Positions 16,598 to 23,539 of a stretch of DNA of 61,225 nt are shown one piece after another. The notes beneath the pieces are model-generated. The model had not been told where the DNA came from, searched no databases, and was given only the letters and a program-made list of their open reading frames with translations. The stretch comes from a virus, in the IMG/VR virus record IMGVR_UViG_3300048838_000781, positions 1-61,225 of that record. One strand, 5' to 3'. The stretch's first letter is position 1. Every line of letters begins with the position of its first letter. The translations under genes and the position numbers were made by a program.

Positions 16598-16842
16598 CGA
16601 GTCGCCTCGCAGTTCCAGCGAATGACGACGGCTTCACCTTGTGCGAGGGCGCCAGCGAACGAGCAGATGTAGCTGTCCTCAACGGGAGGCCCGACGAGTT
16701 GGGTTACGGTGGTGGCTGGCAAGCCGTCAGCGGCTGTGCGGCGGTGGGATTCAGCCTTGACGGCAGCGAACCCGAGCACGAGCATCACGGCCAGCCAAAC
16801 GACGACAGCGACGTCTCGCGACAGCGAGGTATCGGCGGACAT
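16594..16842 (-). CDS. small single-pass membrane protein
   Basis: 82 aa from the ATG at 16842 (ATGA overlap). One hydrophobic helix (VAVVVWLAVMLVLGFAAV, about residues 11-28) then a soluble tail with two Cys. No family recognised. A membrane protein this early in a lytic operon could act on host uptake or superinfection, but that is only a guess. Confidence 0.65.
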   Translation of the reverse strand: MSADTSLSRDVAVVVWLAVMLVLGFAAVKAESHRRTAADGLPATTVTQLVGPPVEDSYICSFAGALAQGEAVVIRWNCEATR

Positions 16843-17540
16843 CACGCAGCCTCCGAGGCCTGGAAGGTGGCGGTGATCGGGGCGGCCGAGTACCAGAATC
16901 CGTGGAGCTGACCGGCGGGATGGATCTTCGCCAGGCCATGCGACTCCATCGCGGCCTCGACCCCGTTCGCGACGCACTCGAAGGCGAGCATCGCGACGGC
17001 GCGGCGGGTGTCCATCTCGTCACGGCTCTCGATCGCACTGCCGGCGATCGCGCACGAACCGTCGCTGCGGAACGTGGTCGACAGATCGCCGCGTCCGCCG
17101 CAGACCTCGACGATCGCGGGGTTCATCCGCTCGCCGTCCGCACTCAGGTAGCCCTTGCGGTAGCCGACGATGAAGAACCGCAGGCCTGCGACCAGGCGGA
17201 ACATGAACGTCGTCTGCTGCCAGAGGCTCACCGTCGCGTTGGCGTTGACGATCTCGACTGCGGTACGTCGAGCCGCTTCGTTCGCGTCGATCTCGAGGTC
17301 GGCCTTGACCTTCGCGAGCAGCTCGTCGGCCATCTCGCGGGCGAGGTCCGAGCGCCGCCACATCGACTCGTTGCCGAGCGGGCCGGCCGCGTCGCAGGCG
17401 AGGTTGCCCGAGAGGGTGATCAGCGCGGCGGCGACGAGCTGGGGATGCGCCCCGTGGTCGAGACCGGCGGCGGCGAGAGCTTCGCGGGTGATGTCTTCCC
17501 GGAGGGCTTCGAGGTCGGTGTTCGGCGTGGTCGTCGGCAT
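16842..17540 (-). CDS. hypothetical protein, first gene of leftward operon
   Basis: 232 aa, soluble, no recognised domain. It has a clear AGGAG ribosome site and is the first gene behind the leftward promoter at 17586-17614, so it should be the earliest expressed protein of this operon. Residues 60-130 look helical. First-gene position suggests a takeover or regulatory role (inference only). Confidence 0.75.
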   Translation of the reverse strand: MPTTTPNTDLEALREDITREALAAAGLDHGAHPQLVAAALITLSGNLACDAAGPLGNESMWRRSDLAREMADELLAKVKADLEIDANEAARRTAVEIVNANATVSLWQQTTFMFRLVAGLRFFIVGYRKGYLSADGERMNPAIVEVCGGRGDLSTTFRSDGSCAIAGSAIESRDEMDTRRAVAMLAFECVANGVEAAMESHGLAKIHPAGQLHGFWYSAAPITATFQASEAA

Positions 17541-17568
17541 CGTCTGGGCTCCTGTTTTGACTGCTGGT

Positions 17569-17583
17569 GTTCCGTTACGGAAC
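17569..17583. promoter_or_regulatory. operator-like palindrome O1
   Basis: GTTCCGT-T-ACGGAAC, a perfect 7-bp inverted repeat around one base. It overlaps the expected transcription start of the leftward promoter, a blocking position for a repressor. Two related palindromes are at 17632-17646 and 22177-22193. Confidence 0.75.
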
Positions 17584-17585
17584 TA

Positions 17586-17614
17586 ATCCTAGCGCAACTT
17601 TTCCGTGGCGTCAA
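17586..17614 (-). promoter_or_regulatory. leftward early promoter (PL-like)
   Basis: On the minus strand TTGACG (17609-17614), a 17-bp spacer and TAGGAT (17586-17591) make a good sigma70-type promoter pointing into the gene at 17540. The O1 palindrome starts 3 bp downstream of the -10 box. Confidence 0.8.
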
Positions 17615-17631
17615 CAATGGATGCCGCTCAT

Positions 17632-17646
17632 GTTCCGTATCGGAAA
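17632..17646. promoter_or_regulatory. operator-like palindrome O2
   Basis: TTCCG-TAT-CGGAA (17633-17645) repeats the O1 core. It lies about 50 bp upstream of the leftward -10 box, and at the -35 position of a possible weak plus-strand promoter (-10 TACGAT, 17658-17663) for the secreted-protein gene, so the repressor could act on both. Confidence 0.65.
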
Positions 17647-17693
17647 TCTTCACGGGGTACGATTGGCTTCAGCCATTGCCAAAGGAGCCCCGC

Positions 17694-18695
17694 ATGAAGC
17701 GCTTTCTCCCAGTCTTTTTCGTTGTGGCCTTGGGGTCGTTCGGGCTGTCGTCAGCGTTTGGCCAAACTATCGAGGCGTGTAGCGGGCCAGGAAGCGTCCG
17801 TTACGACGACGGGACGTTTGAGGCCGCCTACTACGAATGGGGGTTCACGTTTCCAGAGCCTCCACCATTCCGGACCTACGTGATGGCAATCGATTCACCG
17901 GATCCGGGCAGCCTGTTGACCAAGATCTGCATCGCATGGAACCACTTCCTGTCCGGAGTTGGACCCGCGGATGACTTTTCTTTTGACATCAACATCTGGG
18001 ATTCGAATGGCCCGGGTGGTGGTCCGGGCACACTCTTGGCAAGGCTCAGAAACGTGAATGACGCGCCGTTTCCGCCGCGTCCGTCATGGCGCCAATATGA
18101 CGTTTCATCGCTTGGGATTCGCCCAGCCGGGAGGGTCTTTGTCGGGCCTGTTTGGGCCCCAACCGAGACCGGTCGGGTTCAAATAGCCGCTGACGAGAAC
18201 GGTCCAACTTTCCAGCCCGGATATGGCGGCCGAGTCGAAACGGCAGCATCGACTCCAGATCGAGCGCTGGGAGAGATCGGTGCCTTCCCGAGCTATCGGA
18301 CCCTTGGGATTCGGTCACTCTTTGAGGATACGCAGTCTCAGCAATGCGTCCCGAACGCGAGCACACTCTGCCTCGTCAATGGACGATTCAAGGTCGAGAT
18401 CGCATGGGAGACCAACACCGACTCGGGCGTCGGTCAGGCACGCACGATTCCGGGCGTCGATTTCTCGGGCCTCTTCTGGTTCTTCAACTCGGACAACCTT
18501 GAGATGCTCGTGAAAGTCCTCGACGCCTGCGCGCTCAACCAGAAGTTCTGGGTCTTCTATGCGGCCACGACCAACGTCGGGTTCGACATGACAGTCACCG
18601 ATACCACTACCGGCGTCGAGAAGATCTACCGGAACAATCGCGGCACCGCCGCGCCGCCAGTCCAGGACACCGAAGCGTTCTCCTGCAACCCGTGA
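17694..18695 (+). CDS. secreted protein with host-type C-terminal domain (lysogenic conversion candidate)
   Basis: 333 aa. Start ATG at 17694 with an AAGGAG site 7 bp upstream. A clear signal peptide (MKRFLPVFFVVALGSFGLSS, cut near AFG/QT) sends it out of the cytoplasm. Residues about 35-200 look like a beta-sandwich; the last 120 residues (CVPNASTLCLVNGRFKVEI, FSGLFWFFNSDNLEMLVKVL, then QKFWVFYAATTNVGFDM) match a domain I know mainly from secreted proteins of Acidobacteriota and similar soil or sediment bacteria. It is not a phage structural gene and sits next to the immunity region, so it probably changes the surface or surroundings of the lysogen. Confidence 0.85.
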   Translation: MKRFLPVFFVVALGSFGLSSAFGQTIEACSGPGSVRYDDGTFEAAYYEWGFTFPEPPPFRTYVMAIDSPDPGSLLTKICIAWNHFLSGVGPADDFSFDINIWDSNGPGGGPGTLLARLRNVNDAPFPPRPSWRQYDVSSLGIRPAGRVFVGPVWAPTETGRVQIAADENGPTFQPGYGGRVETAASTPDRALGEIGAFPSYRTLGIRSLFEDTQSQQCVPNASTLCLVNGRFKVEIAWETNTDSGVGQARTIPGVDFSGLFWFFNSDNLEMLVKVLDACALNQKFWVFYAATTNVGFDMTVTDTTTGVEKIYRNNRGTAAPPVQDTEAFSCNP

Positions 18696-19015
18696 GTACC
18701 ATGAAGACTGCCACCGTCGACGGCAGGCCGGTCTACGAGAGCGCCTACCACGGTCGCCACGATCTCGACTTCATGATCCGTTGTTGCGTCGCAGAACTTG
18801 AGGCTGCAGCGAATCCTTCGAACGCTGGACTGGTCCCGGCTCCGTACTGTTTCCGCCGGGTGATGGTCCTCTCGAGGAAGGCGAAGAACCCGACCCTCGG
18901 CGAGGACTTCCGTCGCCGCTACGTCGAAGCGCTCGAGCAAGCGCTGAGGCATTACCCCGAGAGTGACGTTGCACGAGCGCTCTACCATGAGTTCGCTGGG
19001 GCAGAAGCCACGTGA
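18692..19015 (+). CDS. hypothetical protein coupled to secreted protein
   Basis: 107 aa from the GTG at 18692, which overlaps the stop of the secreted-protein gene (GTGA); an ATG three codons in (18701) is the alternative. Helical C-terminal half (RRRYVEALEQALRHYPESDV). No domain recognised. Co-transcribed with the secreted protein. Confidence 0.55.
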   Translation: MSTMKTATVDGRPVYESAYHGRHDLDFMIRCCVAELEAAANPSNAGLVPAPYCFRRVMVLSRKAKNPTLGEDFRRRYVEALEQALRHYPESDVARALYHEFAGAEAT

Positions 19016-19085
19016 GCGACAGATCGCGGCCGGGCGGCAGGCCGAGATCGTGAAGTTCGAGTGCGACTACGACGCGTTGCCGTGA
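18987..19085 (+). CDS. possible 32-aa peptide
   Basis: ATG at 18987 opens a short frame (KPRERQIAAGRQAEIVKFEC and so on) overlapping the end of the previous gene by 29 bp. Charged, plausible composition, but no ribosome site or homologue known to me. Confidence 0.25.
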   Translation: MSSLGQKPRERQIAAGRQAEIVKFECDYDALP

Positions 19086-19118
19086 GAGCTGACCCGCAAA
19101 GAGCCCAGGAGACCAGCC

Positions 19119-19663
19119 ATGCACCAAGCCGTCATTCCGCCACCCAAACACGTTGCGGTTTCGTTCTCATCTGAAGTCATCCCGCCAACCATCGAGATCT
19201 TGCTGAAGACCTGCGCGCATCTAGCCAACAGTGGAGTTCAGCACTTGCACCTTCTGATCTCGACTCCAGGCGGCAGCGTGATGCACGGCTTGACCGCGTA
19301 TAACTTCCTGCGCGCACTGCCGCTGAAGTTGACCACGCACAACATCGGCAACGTCGATTCGATCGGAAACGTGATCTTTCTCGCTGGCGAACGCCGCTAT
19401 GCCTGCCCTCACGCGACGTTCATGTTCGCTGGGTCGAGAGAGATCTCAAGGAGAAGGTAGAGTCACTCGTCGCCGACCAGAAGCGGATTGCCAGCGTAAT
19501 GGTCGAGCGCTCCAAGCTCCAGCTTGCTGAGATCGAAGAGATGTTCCTGGAGGGTAGGACCAAAGATCCCCAGTTTGCCCTCGAAAAGGGGATTATCGAA
19601 GAGATCCGAGACGTCCAGCTCCCTCCGGGCACGCCCATAGAGCAGCTCGTATTCCAGCGTTAG
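19119..19663 (+). pseudogene. ClpP-like serine protease, frameshifted
   Basis: The first frame (19119-19460) gives 113 aa: LLISTPGGSVMHGLTAYNFL is the ClpP oxyanion Gly-Gly region, NVDSIGNVIFLAG carries the expected nucleophile Ser, and CPHATFMFAG the His. It then stops after SREISRRR. The other frame continues the protein from about 19436: RDLKEKVESLVADQKRIASV and on to EKGIIEEIRDVQLPPGTP, ending at 19663, which is the normal C-terminal part of this family. An indel near 19430-19442, perhaps with loss of a few codons, splits the gene. It is either decayed, a sequencing error or a frameshifting gene. It would be a stand-alone ClpP-class peptidase with no ATPase partner nearby. Confidence 0.8.
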
Positions 19664-19748
19664 AGATTCGTTCGGCGGGAAGAGCGCCGTCAATTCCATG
19701 GTCATCTCCCCCTTCGTTGAATCTAGGATCATACACCTCGATACCGAA

Positions 19749-19937
19749 TCAGCGTTGGCGCTGACGCTGGAGGATCTCAAGCGCGGAGACTTGGCGCTGG
19801 GACAGCTGAATCAGGAGATCCAGTTGCGCGCTGATGCGATCCAAAGCCGCGACGGCTGAAGTCTCACGGCTGACCTGTTCTGCAAGCTCTTGCAGCGGTT
19901 TCGCGTCGATGACAAAGGGCAGCTCGAACGTCGCCAT
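19749..19937 (-). CDS. possible small coiled-coil protein
   Basis: 62 aa; KPLQELAEQVSRETSAVAAL and ISAQLDLLIQLSQRQVSALE look like a helical hairpin or coiled coil. No clear ribosome site upstream of 19937. It lies alone on the minus strand among plus-strand accessory genes. Beyond it, 19938-20185 is a 248-bp spacer with no convincing gene. Confidence 0.45.
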   Translation of the reverse strand: MATFELPFVIDAKPLQELAEQVSRETSAVAALDRISAQLDLLIQLSQRQVSALEILQRQRQR

Positions 19938-20185
19938 GGCTCGGAACGTAGCACGCGGCCGATAGCCGCGTCAAAGCTTCACTCGTCGCCGTCGAGCTTC
20001 TGCTGCACGAGGATCACCTTGCCGATGATCACATCGCGTAGTTGCCGGCCTGAGAGCGGCACCGTGATCGATAGGCATCGGCCGATCGGCTGACCTTGTC
20101 CCGGTTTGACCTCCGTCTGACCCCCATCCAGTAGAGGCCTCGCACGCATGCCGCGTCGCGAAGGACCTCGCTGGAGGACCAGACC

Positions 20186-20386
20186 ATGGTCAACTCTCGT
20201 CGCGTCGTCGCTTCCACGCTCGCCCTCGTCACCGCCCTGACCCTCGCACCCGTCGCTTCCGCGGCCGGCATCGATCAGGGTGGCTGGTGGAGCGCGTTCG
20301 AGCGACTCGCCACCCGCATCGCTCTCCTCGTCGGGATCTCCCCCGACAAGGACGACGGCCGGGCCGACATGGACGGCAACGGTTGA
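20186..20386 (+). CDS. small secreted protein
   Basis: 66 aa with a GGAGGA site. MVNSRRVVASTLALVTALTL then APVASAAG is a signal peptide with an AxA cleavage site; the mature part is about 39 aa with an acidic end (DKDDGRADMDGNG) that might bind Ca2+ (inference). Short secreted proteins of this kind are common in the presumed host group. Likely an accessory gene expressed in the lysogen. Confidence 0.6.
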   Translation: MVNSRRVVASTLALVTALTLAPVASAAGIDQGGWWSAFERLATRIALLVGISPDKDDGRADMDGNG

Positions 20387-20408
20387 GTACACGTCGGGGC
20401 GGGAAACG

Positions 20409-20437
20409 TTGCACCCGTTCCCGCTCCGACCTATCAT
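20409..20437 (+). promoter_or_regulatory. promoter for TPR gene, leaderless
   Basis: TTGCAC (20409-20414), 17 bp, TATCAT (20432-20437). The predicted start of transcription falls 1-3 bases before the ATG at 20446, and no ribosome site is present, so the mRNA is probably leaderless. A GCGGGAA...TTCCCGC inverted repeat (20399-20424) overlaps the -35 box. Confidence 0.6.
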
Positions 20438-20445
20438 CCCCGGCA

Positions 20446-21552
20446 ATGTCTTCGGACTACGCTAGCCCCTTCCAGCGCGCCTTGACGGATGCGGCTCGAA
20501 CCGCCGCGGAGAGGTCCGCCGACCGCCGCCGGCGAGGTCCCGCGTACCTGATGGCTCGGGCTGAGATCCAGCACGAGGCGAAGAAGGATCCGCGCGTCGG
20601 CTCCCAGCTCGTCGACGAGCTGCTCGACCACTGGTGGAGCCGTCGCTTCGATCCGCCGTTGATCGCCCTCGACGGAGCGAACCAGGCCCTCGAACTGGTC
20701 GAATCGATCGCCGACGTGTGGGACAGCTACGAGGCCGATCGTTTGCGCTCCCGCTGCCGGCTGATTCGAGGAAATGCACTCCGGCAGCTCGGGCGCCACG
20801 ACGAGGCGATGCACGAGCTGCTCGAGGCGGAGGACCTCGCCGACCGCCAGACGCCGGAGGAGGCTCGGTCCCGCGACGTGCGGCTCACCCTACTGCTTGA
20901 TCTCGGTCGCTGGGATGACGCCCTCTGGCTCTCGAGTCGCGTGATCGCCTCATGGAGGCTGCTGCGCGATCCCTCCCGCGTCGAGAACGCACGGCTCCAG
21001 CGAGCTCGGGCCCGACGCCACACCGGCGACGTCTCGGGCGCGCTGATGGACTACTCGAAGCTCTTGCGCACCGCAACGGATCCTCTGATCGTCCTCCTCG
21101 CGTCGCACAACGTCGCCGACATCCTCACGAGCCTGGAGCGCTGGGGAGGAGCCCTCGAAGTCATCGAACTCGCCGAGGAGTATTACCGCGACCACGGCAA
21201 GCCGGTGATTCTCCTTCGCCGCCAATGGCTACTGGGCCGGATTCACGCCGGCCTCGGTGATCCCGATCGCGGCGAGCAGATGCTGATGAAGGTCTACCAG
21301 CAGCAGATCGCCGAGGGCCGACTCGTGGACGCTGCGGAGTGTGCGCTCGACCTCTGCCGGATCTATCGCGACCAGGGCCGCTGGCCGGTGCTGATGCGCA
21401 CCGCGCGAGCCGCCGCCGACCAGCTGGAGCGCGCGGGCGTGAGCCCCGATGCGGTCAAGGCGGTTCAGCTGGTTCGCGACGGCGCCCGTCAGGCCTCGGT
21501 GACGTTTGAGCTGATTCGGCGAGCGCAGGGCCTGATACGGAAGCTCCCATGA
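20446..21552 (+). CDS. TPR-repeat protein
   Basis: 368 aa made of helical pairs of the tetratricopeptide type throughout (for example IRGNALRQLGRHDEAMHELL, then LQRARARRHTGDVSGALMDY and RQWLLGRIHAGLGDPDRGEQ). Such repeats bind other proteins; no catalytic or DNA-binding part is visible. It starts at ATG 20446 without ribosome site behind its own promoter. It stands next to the immunity genes but on the opposite strand from the repressor, with its end close to the repressor end. It may be a regulator partner or an accessory protein acquired from the host. Confidence 0.75.
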   Translation: MSSDYASPFQRALTDAARTAAERSADRRRRGPAYLMARAEIQHEAKKDPRVGSQLVDELLDHWWSRRFDPPLIALDGANQALELVESIADVWDSYEADRLRSRCRLIRGNALRQLGRHDEAMHELLEAEDLADRQTPEEARSRDVRLTLLLDLGRWDDALWLSSRVIASWRLLRDPSRVENARLQRARARRHTGDVSGALMDYSKLLRTATDPLIVLLASHNVADILTSLERWGGALEVIELAEEYYRDHGKPVILLRRQWLLGRIHAGLGDPDRGEQMLMKVYQQQIAEGRLVDAAECALDLCRIYRDQGRWPVLMRTARAAADQLERAGVSPDAVKAVQLVRDGARQASVTFELIRRAQGLIRKLP

Positions 21553-21737
21553 CGATGGATGCGGGCCGTCCGGATCGCGAGACGGCTCGCAGGCTGATCG
21601 CGGAGATTGCCGAAGAAACTGCCCGAGGCCTGGCTCGCGAGCAGGGCGAACTCAGGACTGCGAGCGGCGGCGACCCGCGGCCGGTCCGGTCCTCGGGGCC
21701 AACTCGCTTGCCAACGCTTCCGCCTTTTTCGGCGTAG
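21549..21737 (+). CDS. small protein coupled to TPR gene
   Basis: 62 aa; ATGA overlap with the TPR stop suggests coupled translation. Helical N-terminal half (ETARRLIAEIAEETARGLAR). Its last 86 bp overlap the 3' end of the convergent repressor gene, so the two transcripts interfere. Unknown function. Confidence 0.45.
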   Translation: MTMDAGRPDRETARRLIAEIAEETARGLAREQGELRTASGGDPRPVRSSGPTRLPTLPPFSA

Positions 21738-22119
21738 TGTGCCTCACCGGATCGAAATCCGTAGACTTGGACGACTCTGGACTCCCAAGAAGCTTCAGCA
21801 GGCTCCTCGCTTCTTCTTCGACCGATTGAGACTGAGCACTAAGCTCAGCCGCTCGCGTCACTAGAGCGTCAAGCCGTTCCGAGACTTGCTTCAAGTCCAC
21901 GCTCGACTCGGCCGGGCCCAATGGTTTGAGCCCGATCAAAACATCGGCGCTCAATCGGAGGATTCGGCTCATGGACGCAATAGCGTTTGCATTGGGCTGG
22001 TTGATTCCGCTGATCCACCTGTTAACCGCGGCAGGCGTCACCCCAAGGGCCAGAGCCAGATCGGTCTGGGTCACGCCCCGGTAATCTAGCGCGCGCTGAA
22101 TTGGCCTCGGCTGTTCCAT
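21652..22119 (-). CDS. CI-like repressor, XRE-family helix-turn-helix
   Basis: 155 aa from the ATG at 22119. N-terminal HTH (about 8-60): YRGVTQTDLALALGVTPAAV then NRWISGINQPNA. The C-terminal part is a short helical, coiled-coil-like region (ERLDALVTRAAELSAQSQSV) for oligomerisation; there is no S24 peptidase domain, so RecA-driven self-cleavage is not expected. It faces the Cro-like gene, and operator-like palindromes lie at the early promoters. It is the likely keeper of lysogeny. Its -10 box (22129-22134) is so close to the ATG that the mRNA should be leaderless, as for lambda cI from PRM. Confidence 0.85.
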   Translation of the reverse strand: MEQPRPIQRALDYRGVTQTDLALALGVTPAAVNRWISGINQPNANAIASMSRILRLSADVLIGLKPLGPAESSVDLKQVSERLDALVTRAAELSAQSQSVEEEARSLLKLLGSPESSKSTDFDPVRHTTPKKAEALASELAPRTGPAAGRRRSQS

Positions 22120-22128
22120 GGCGTCACA

Positions 22129-22134
22129 ACTATA
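22129..22134 (-). promoter_or_regulatory. -10 box of repressor promoter (PRM-like)
   Basis: TATAGT on the minus strand, 9 bp before the repressor ATG, with no good -35 box, as is usual for an activated maintenance promoter. Start of transcription would be 2-3 bases before the ATG. Confidence 0.5.
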
Positions 22135-22145
22135 GCCGTCGCCTA

Positions 22146-22175
22146 TTGACTTTGCGGAACAGCTCGCGCTACGCT
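22146..22175 (+). promoter_or_regulatory. rightward early promoter (PR-like)
   Basis: TTGACT (22146-22151), 18-bp spacer, TACGCT (22170-22175). Transcription should begin near 22182, only about 4 bases before the Cro-like ATG at 22186. Confidence 0.75.
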
Positions 22176-22176
22176 C

Positions 22177-22193
22177 TATTCCGTTATGGAATA
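22177..22193. promoter_or_regulatory. operator-like palindrome O3 over cro start codon
   Basis: TATTCC-GTTAT-GGAATA, a 17-bp inverted repeat related to O1 and O2. It covers the expected transcription start and contains the ATG (22186-22188) of the Cro-like gene, so bound repressor would block both initiation and early elongation. Confidence 0.7.
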
Positions 22194-22443
22194 CCGTCGA
22201 CTCAGCGCAGTTCTTGCCTCTCACGGCCTCTCCCAGAGTGACCTTGCCGCAGAGTTGGGGGTGAGGCCTGCCGCCGTGTCTCGAAAGATCGGGGGGTCCC
22301 GTCCTTGGCGCGACGCCGAGATGAGGATTGTCGTTTCCTGGCTGTCCGGGAAGGGGGTGTTCGAGTCCCTCGACTCCCTCTTCGGAGCCGAGGCAGGCCA
22401 GGCGGACGTCGTTTCCACTCCCGCCGAGAACAAGGCGGCCTGA
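22186..22443 (+). CDS. Cro-like helix-turn-helix regulator
   Basis: 85 aa. LSAVLASHGLSQSDLAAELG then RPAAVSRKIGGSRPW is an XRE-type HTH (about 5-45). First gene of the rightward operon, divergent from the CI-like gene. No ribosome site precedes the ATG and the promoter is 11 bp away, so the transcript is essentially leaderless. By position and size it is the lytic-side switch protein. Confidence 0.8.
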   Translation: MEYRRLSAVLASHGLSQSDLAAELGVRPAAVSRKIGGSRPWRDAEMRIVVSWLSGKGVFESLDSLFGAEAGQADVVSTPAENKAA

Positions 22444-22459
22444 CGTGGGGGCTTTGCCG

Positions 22460-22666
22460 ATGTCAGCCTCAGCGCGCATCGTCGGGGCCGCTTTCTCGAT
22501 TGCGCTTGGCCTGGCTCTCGACCAGTCGCTGAGCCCACGCTGCTACGTCCACCTCGAATCGAACCGAAGCACCGGCCGCGGGAATGCCCTCGCCGCCGTC
22601 TTGCCCGCGCGGATCGCCGCTCCCGTCGAATCCCTCGACCGGTTGCCGGCGCCGCCTGCCAAATAG
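22460..22666 (+). CDS. possible small protein
   Basis: 68 aa from the ATG at 22460 (a GTG at 22445 in frame is also possible). A weakly hydrophobic N-terminus (RIVGAAFSIALGLALDQSLS) could be a signal or membrane helix. It fills the gap between the Cro-like gene and the next gene, but ribosome site and composition are weak. Confidence 0.4.
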   Translation: MSASARIVGAAFSIALGLALDQSLSPRCYVHLESNRSTGRGNALAAVLPARIAAPVESLDRLPAPPAK

Positions 22667-22679
22667 GAGCAGATCGCCC

Positions 22680-23264
22680 ATGCCGAGACCCAGGCTCCCA
22701 GTGTACGCCTCAGACGTCAATGCACTTCGAGACCGCGACTCGCAGGAGCGGGAGGAGATGCTGCAAGCGCTCTCCACTTGTGCACAGCGCCAGCGGCCGA
22801 TCAACGGCCAGGCGTCGCCGACTGCCGTGCGGTCGATCGCCAATCGCCTCCACGTCGTCGAGGAGGCCGTCTACCACCAGTGCGACGGGCAGACCGTTGG
22901 CAACCCGCTCGTCGAGCTGTGCGCCTGGATCGACGGAGCTCGCGCCGCGGGCAAGCCGGACGAGCACGCGCTGGCGCCCCTCGCCTGGCTCATCCGGCGC
23001 TACCAGCCGCAGACCACCACCGCCGCCTCTCCTGCCGAGCTGACCAGCTCGTGCACCTCGGCTCTGTCGAGCGCGGCCGCCGTCGTGCAGTCGGCTCTCG
23101 AGTCGATCGCCGAGGATGGTCCCGGAGGCGCTTCGGCGACGCCGGCCGAGCTGAAGGCATACCGGCAAGGTCGCCTCTCCCTCGATCGCCGGCTAGCCGC
23201 ACTCGATCAACAGATGGAAGAGCGTGCGAAGGCGCATCGTCCGCGTGGGGAGCAGGTGCAGTGA
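22680..23264 (+). CDS. hypothetical early regulator-like protein
   Basis: 194 aa from the ATG at 22680 with a GGAG site. The part TAVRSIANRLHVVEEAVYHQ then NPLVELCAWIDGAR and LAPLAWLIRRYQPQ has the shape of a phage CII-type regulator (HTH-like front, helical middle), but the match is weak. The C-terminus is helical and charged (LDRRLAALDQQMEERAKAHR). GTGA overlap with the next gene. Function not established. Confidence 0.6.
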   Translation: MPRPRLPVYASDVNALRDRDSQEREEMLQALSTCAQRQRPINGQASPTAVRSIANRLHVVEEAVYHQCDGQTVGNPLVELCAWIDGARAAGKPDEHALAPLAWLIRRYQPQTTTAASPAELTSSCTSALSSAAAVVQSALESIAEDGPGGASATPAELKAYRQGRLSLDRRLAALDQQMEERAKAHRPRGEQVQ

Positions 23265-23539
23265 GCGTCCCGGCGTACTTCAAGCTGGTCACGTGCCTGA
23301 TGCGGCACTTCGACGGCGAGACGGTCCCGAAACAGCTCGCCGTCAAGGTGGACGGGGATCGGCTGTACTACCACGCGGACGAGCTGGTCCGAGAGTCGGA
23401 CGAGACGATCGACTGTGCGCGCTTGATGGACCTGTACTCGGCGCTGTTCTGGTGCCGATTGAACGGTCCTGCGACGGTCTACCGCATCGCCGGCTGCGAT
23501 TGGTCCCTGGTCATTCCCAACGCGGAGCTGGCTCGATGA
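23261..23539 (+). CDS. hypothetical early protein
   Basis: 92 aa from the GTG at 23261, overlapping the upstream stop, and itself overlapping the methyltransferase start (ATGA). Small alpha/beta protein with four Cys (VTCLMRHF, DCARLM, FWCRLN, AGCDWS); no family recognised. Confidence 0.65.
   Translation: MSVPAYFKLVTCLMRHFDGETVPKQLAVKVDGDRLYYHADELVRESDETIDCARLMDLYSALFWCRLNGPATVYRIAGCDWSLVIPNAELAR

Noticed and set aside
19979-20446. 155-aa minus-strand frame opposite the small secreted protein
   Set aside because: The plus-strand reading has a signal peptide and ribosome site; the minus frame has neither and is Gly-rich.
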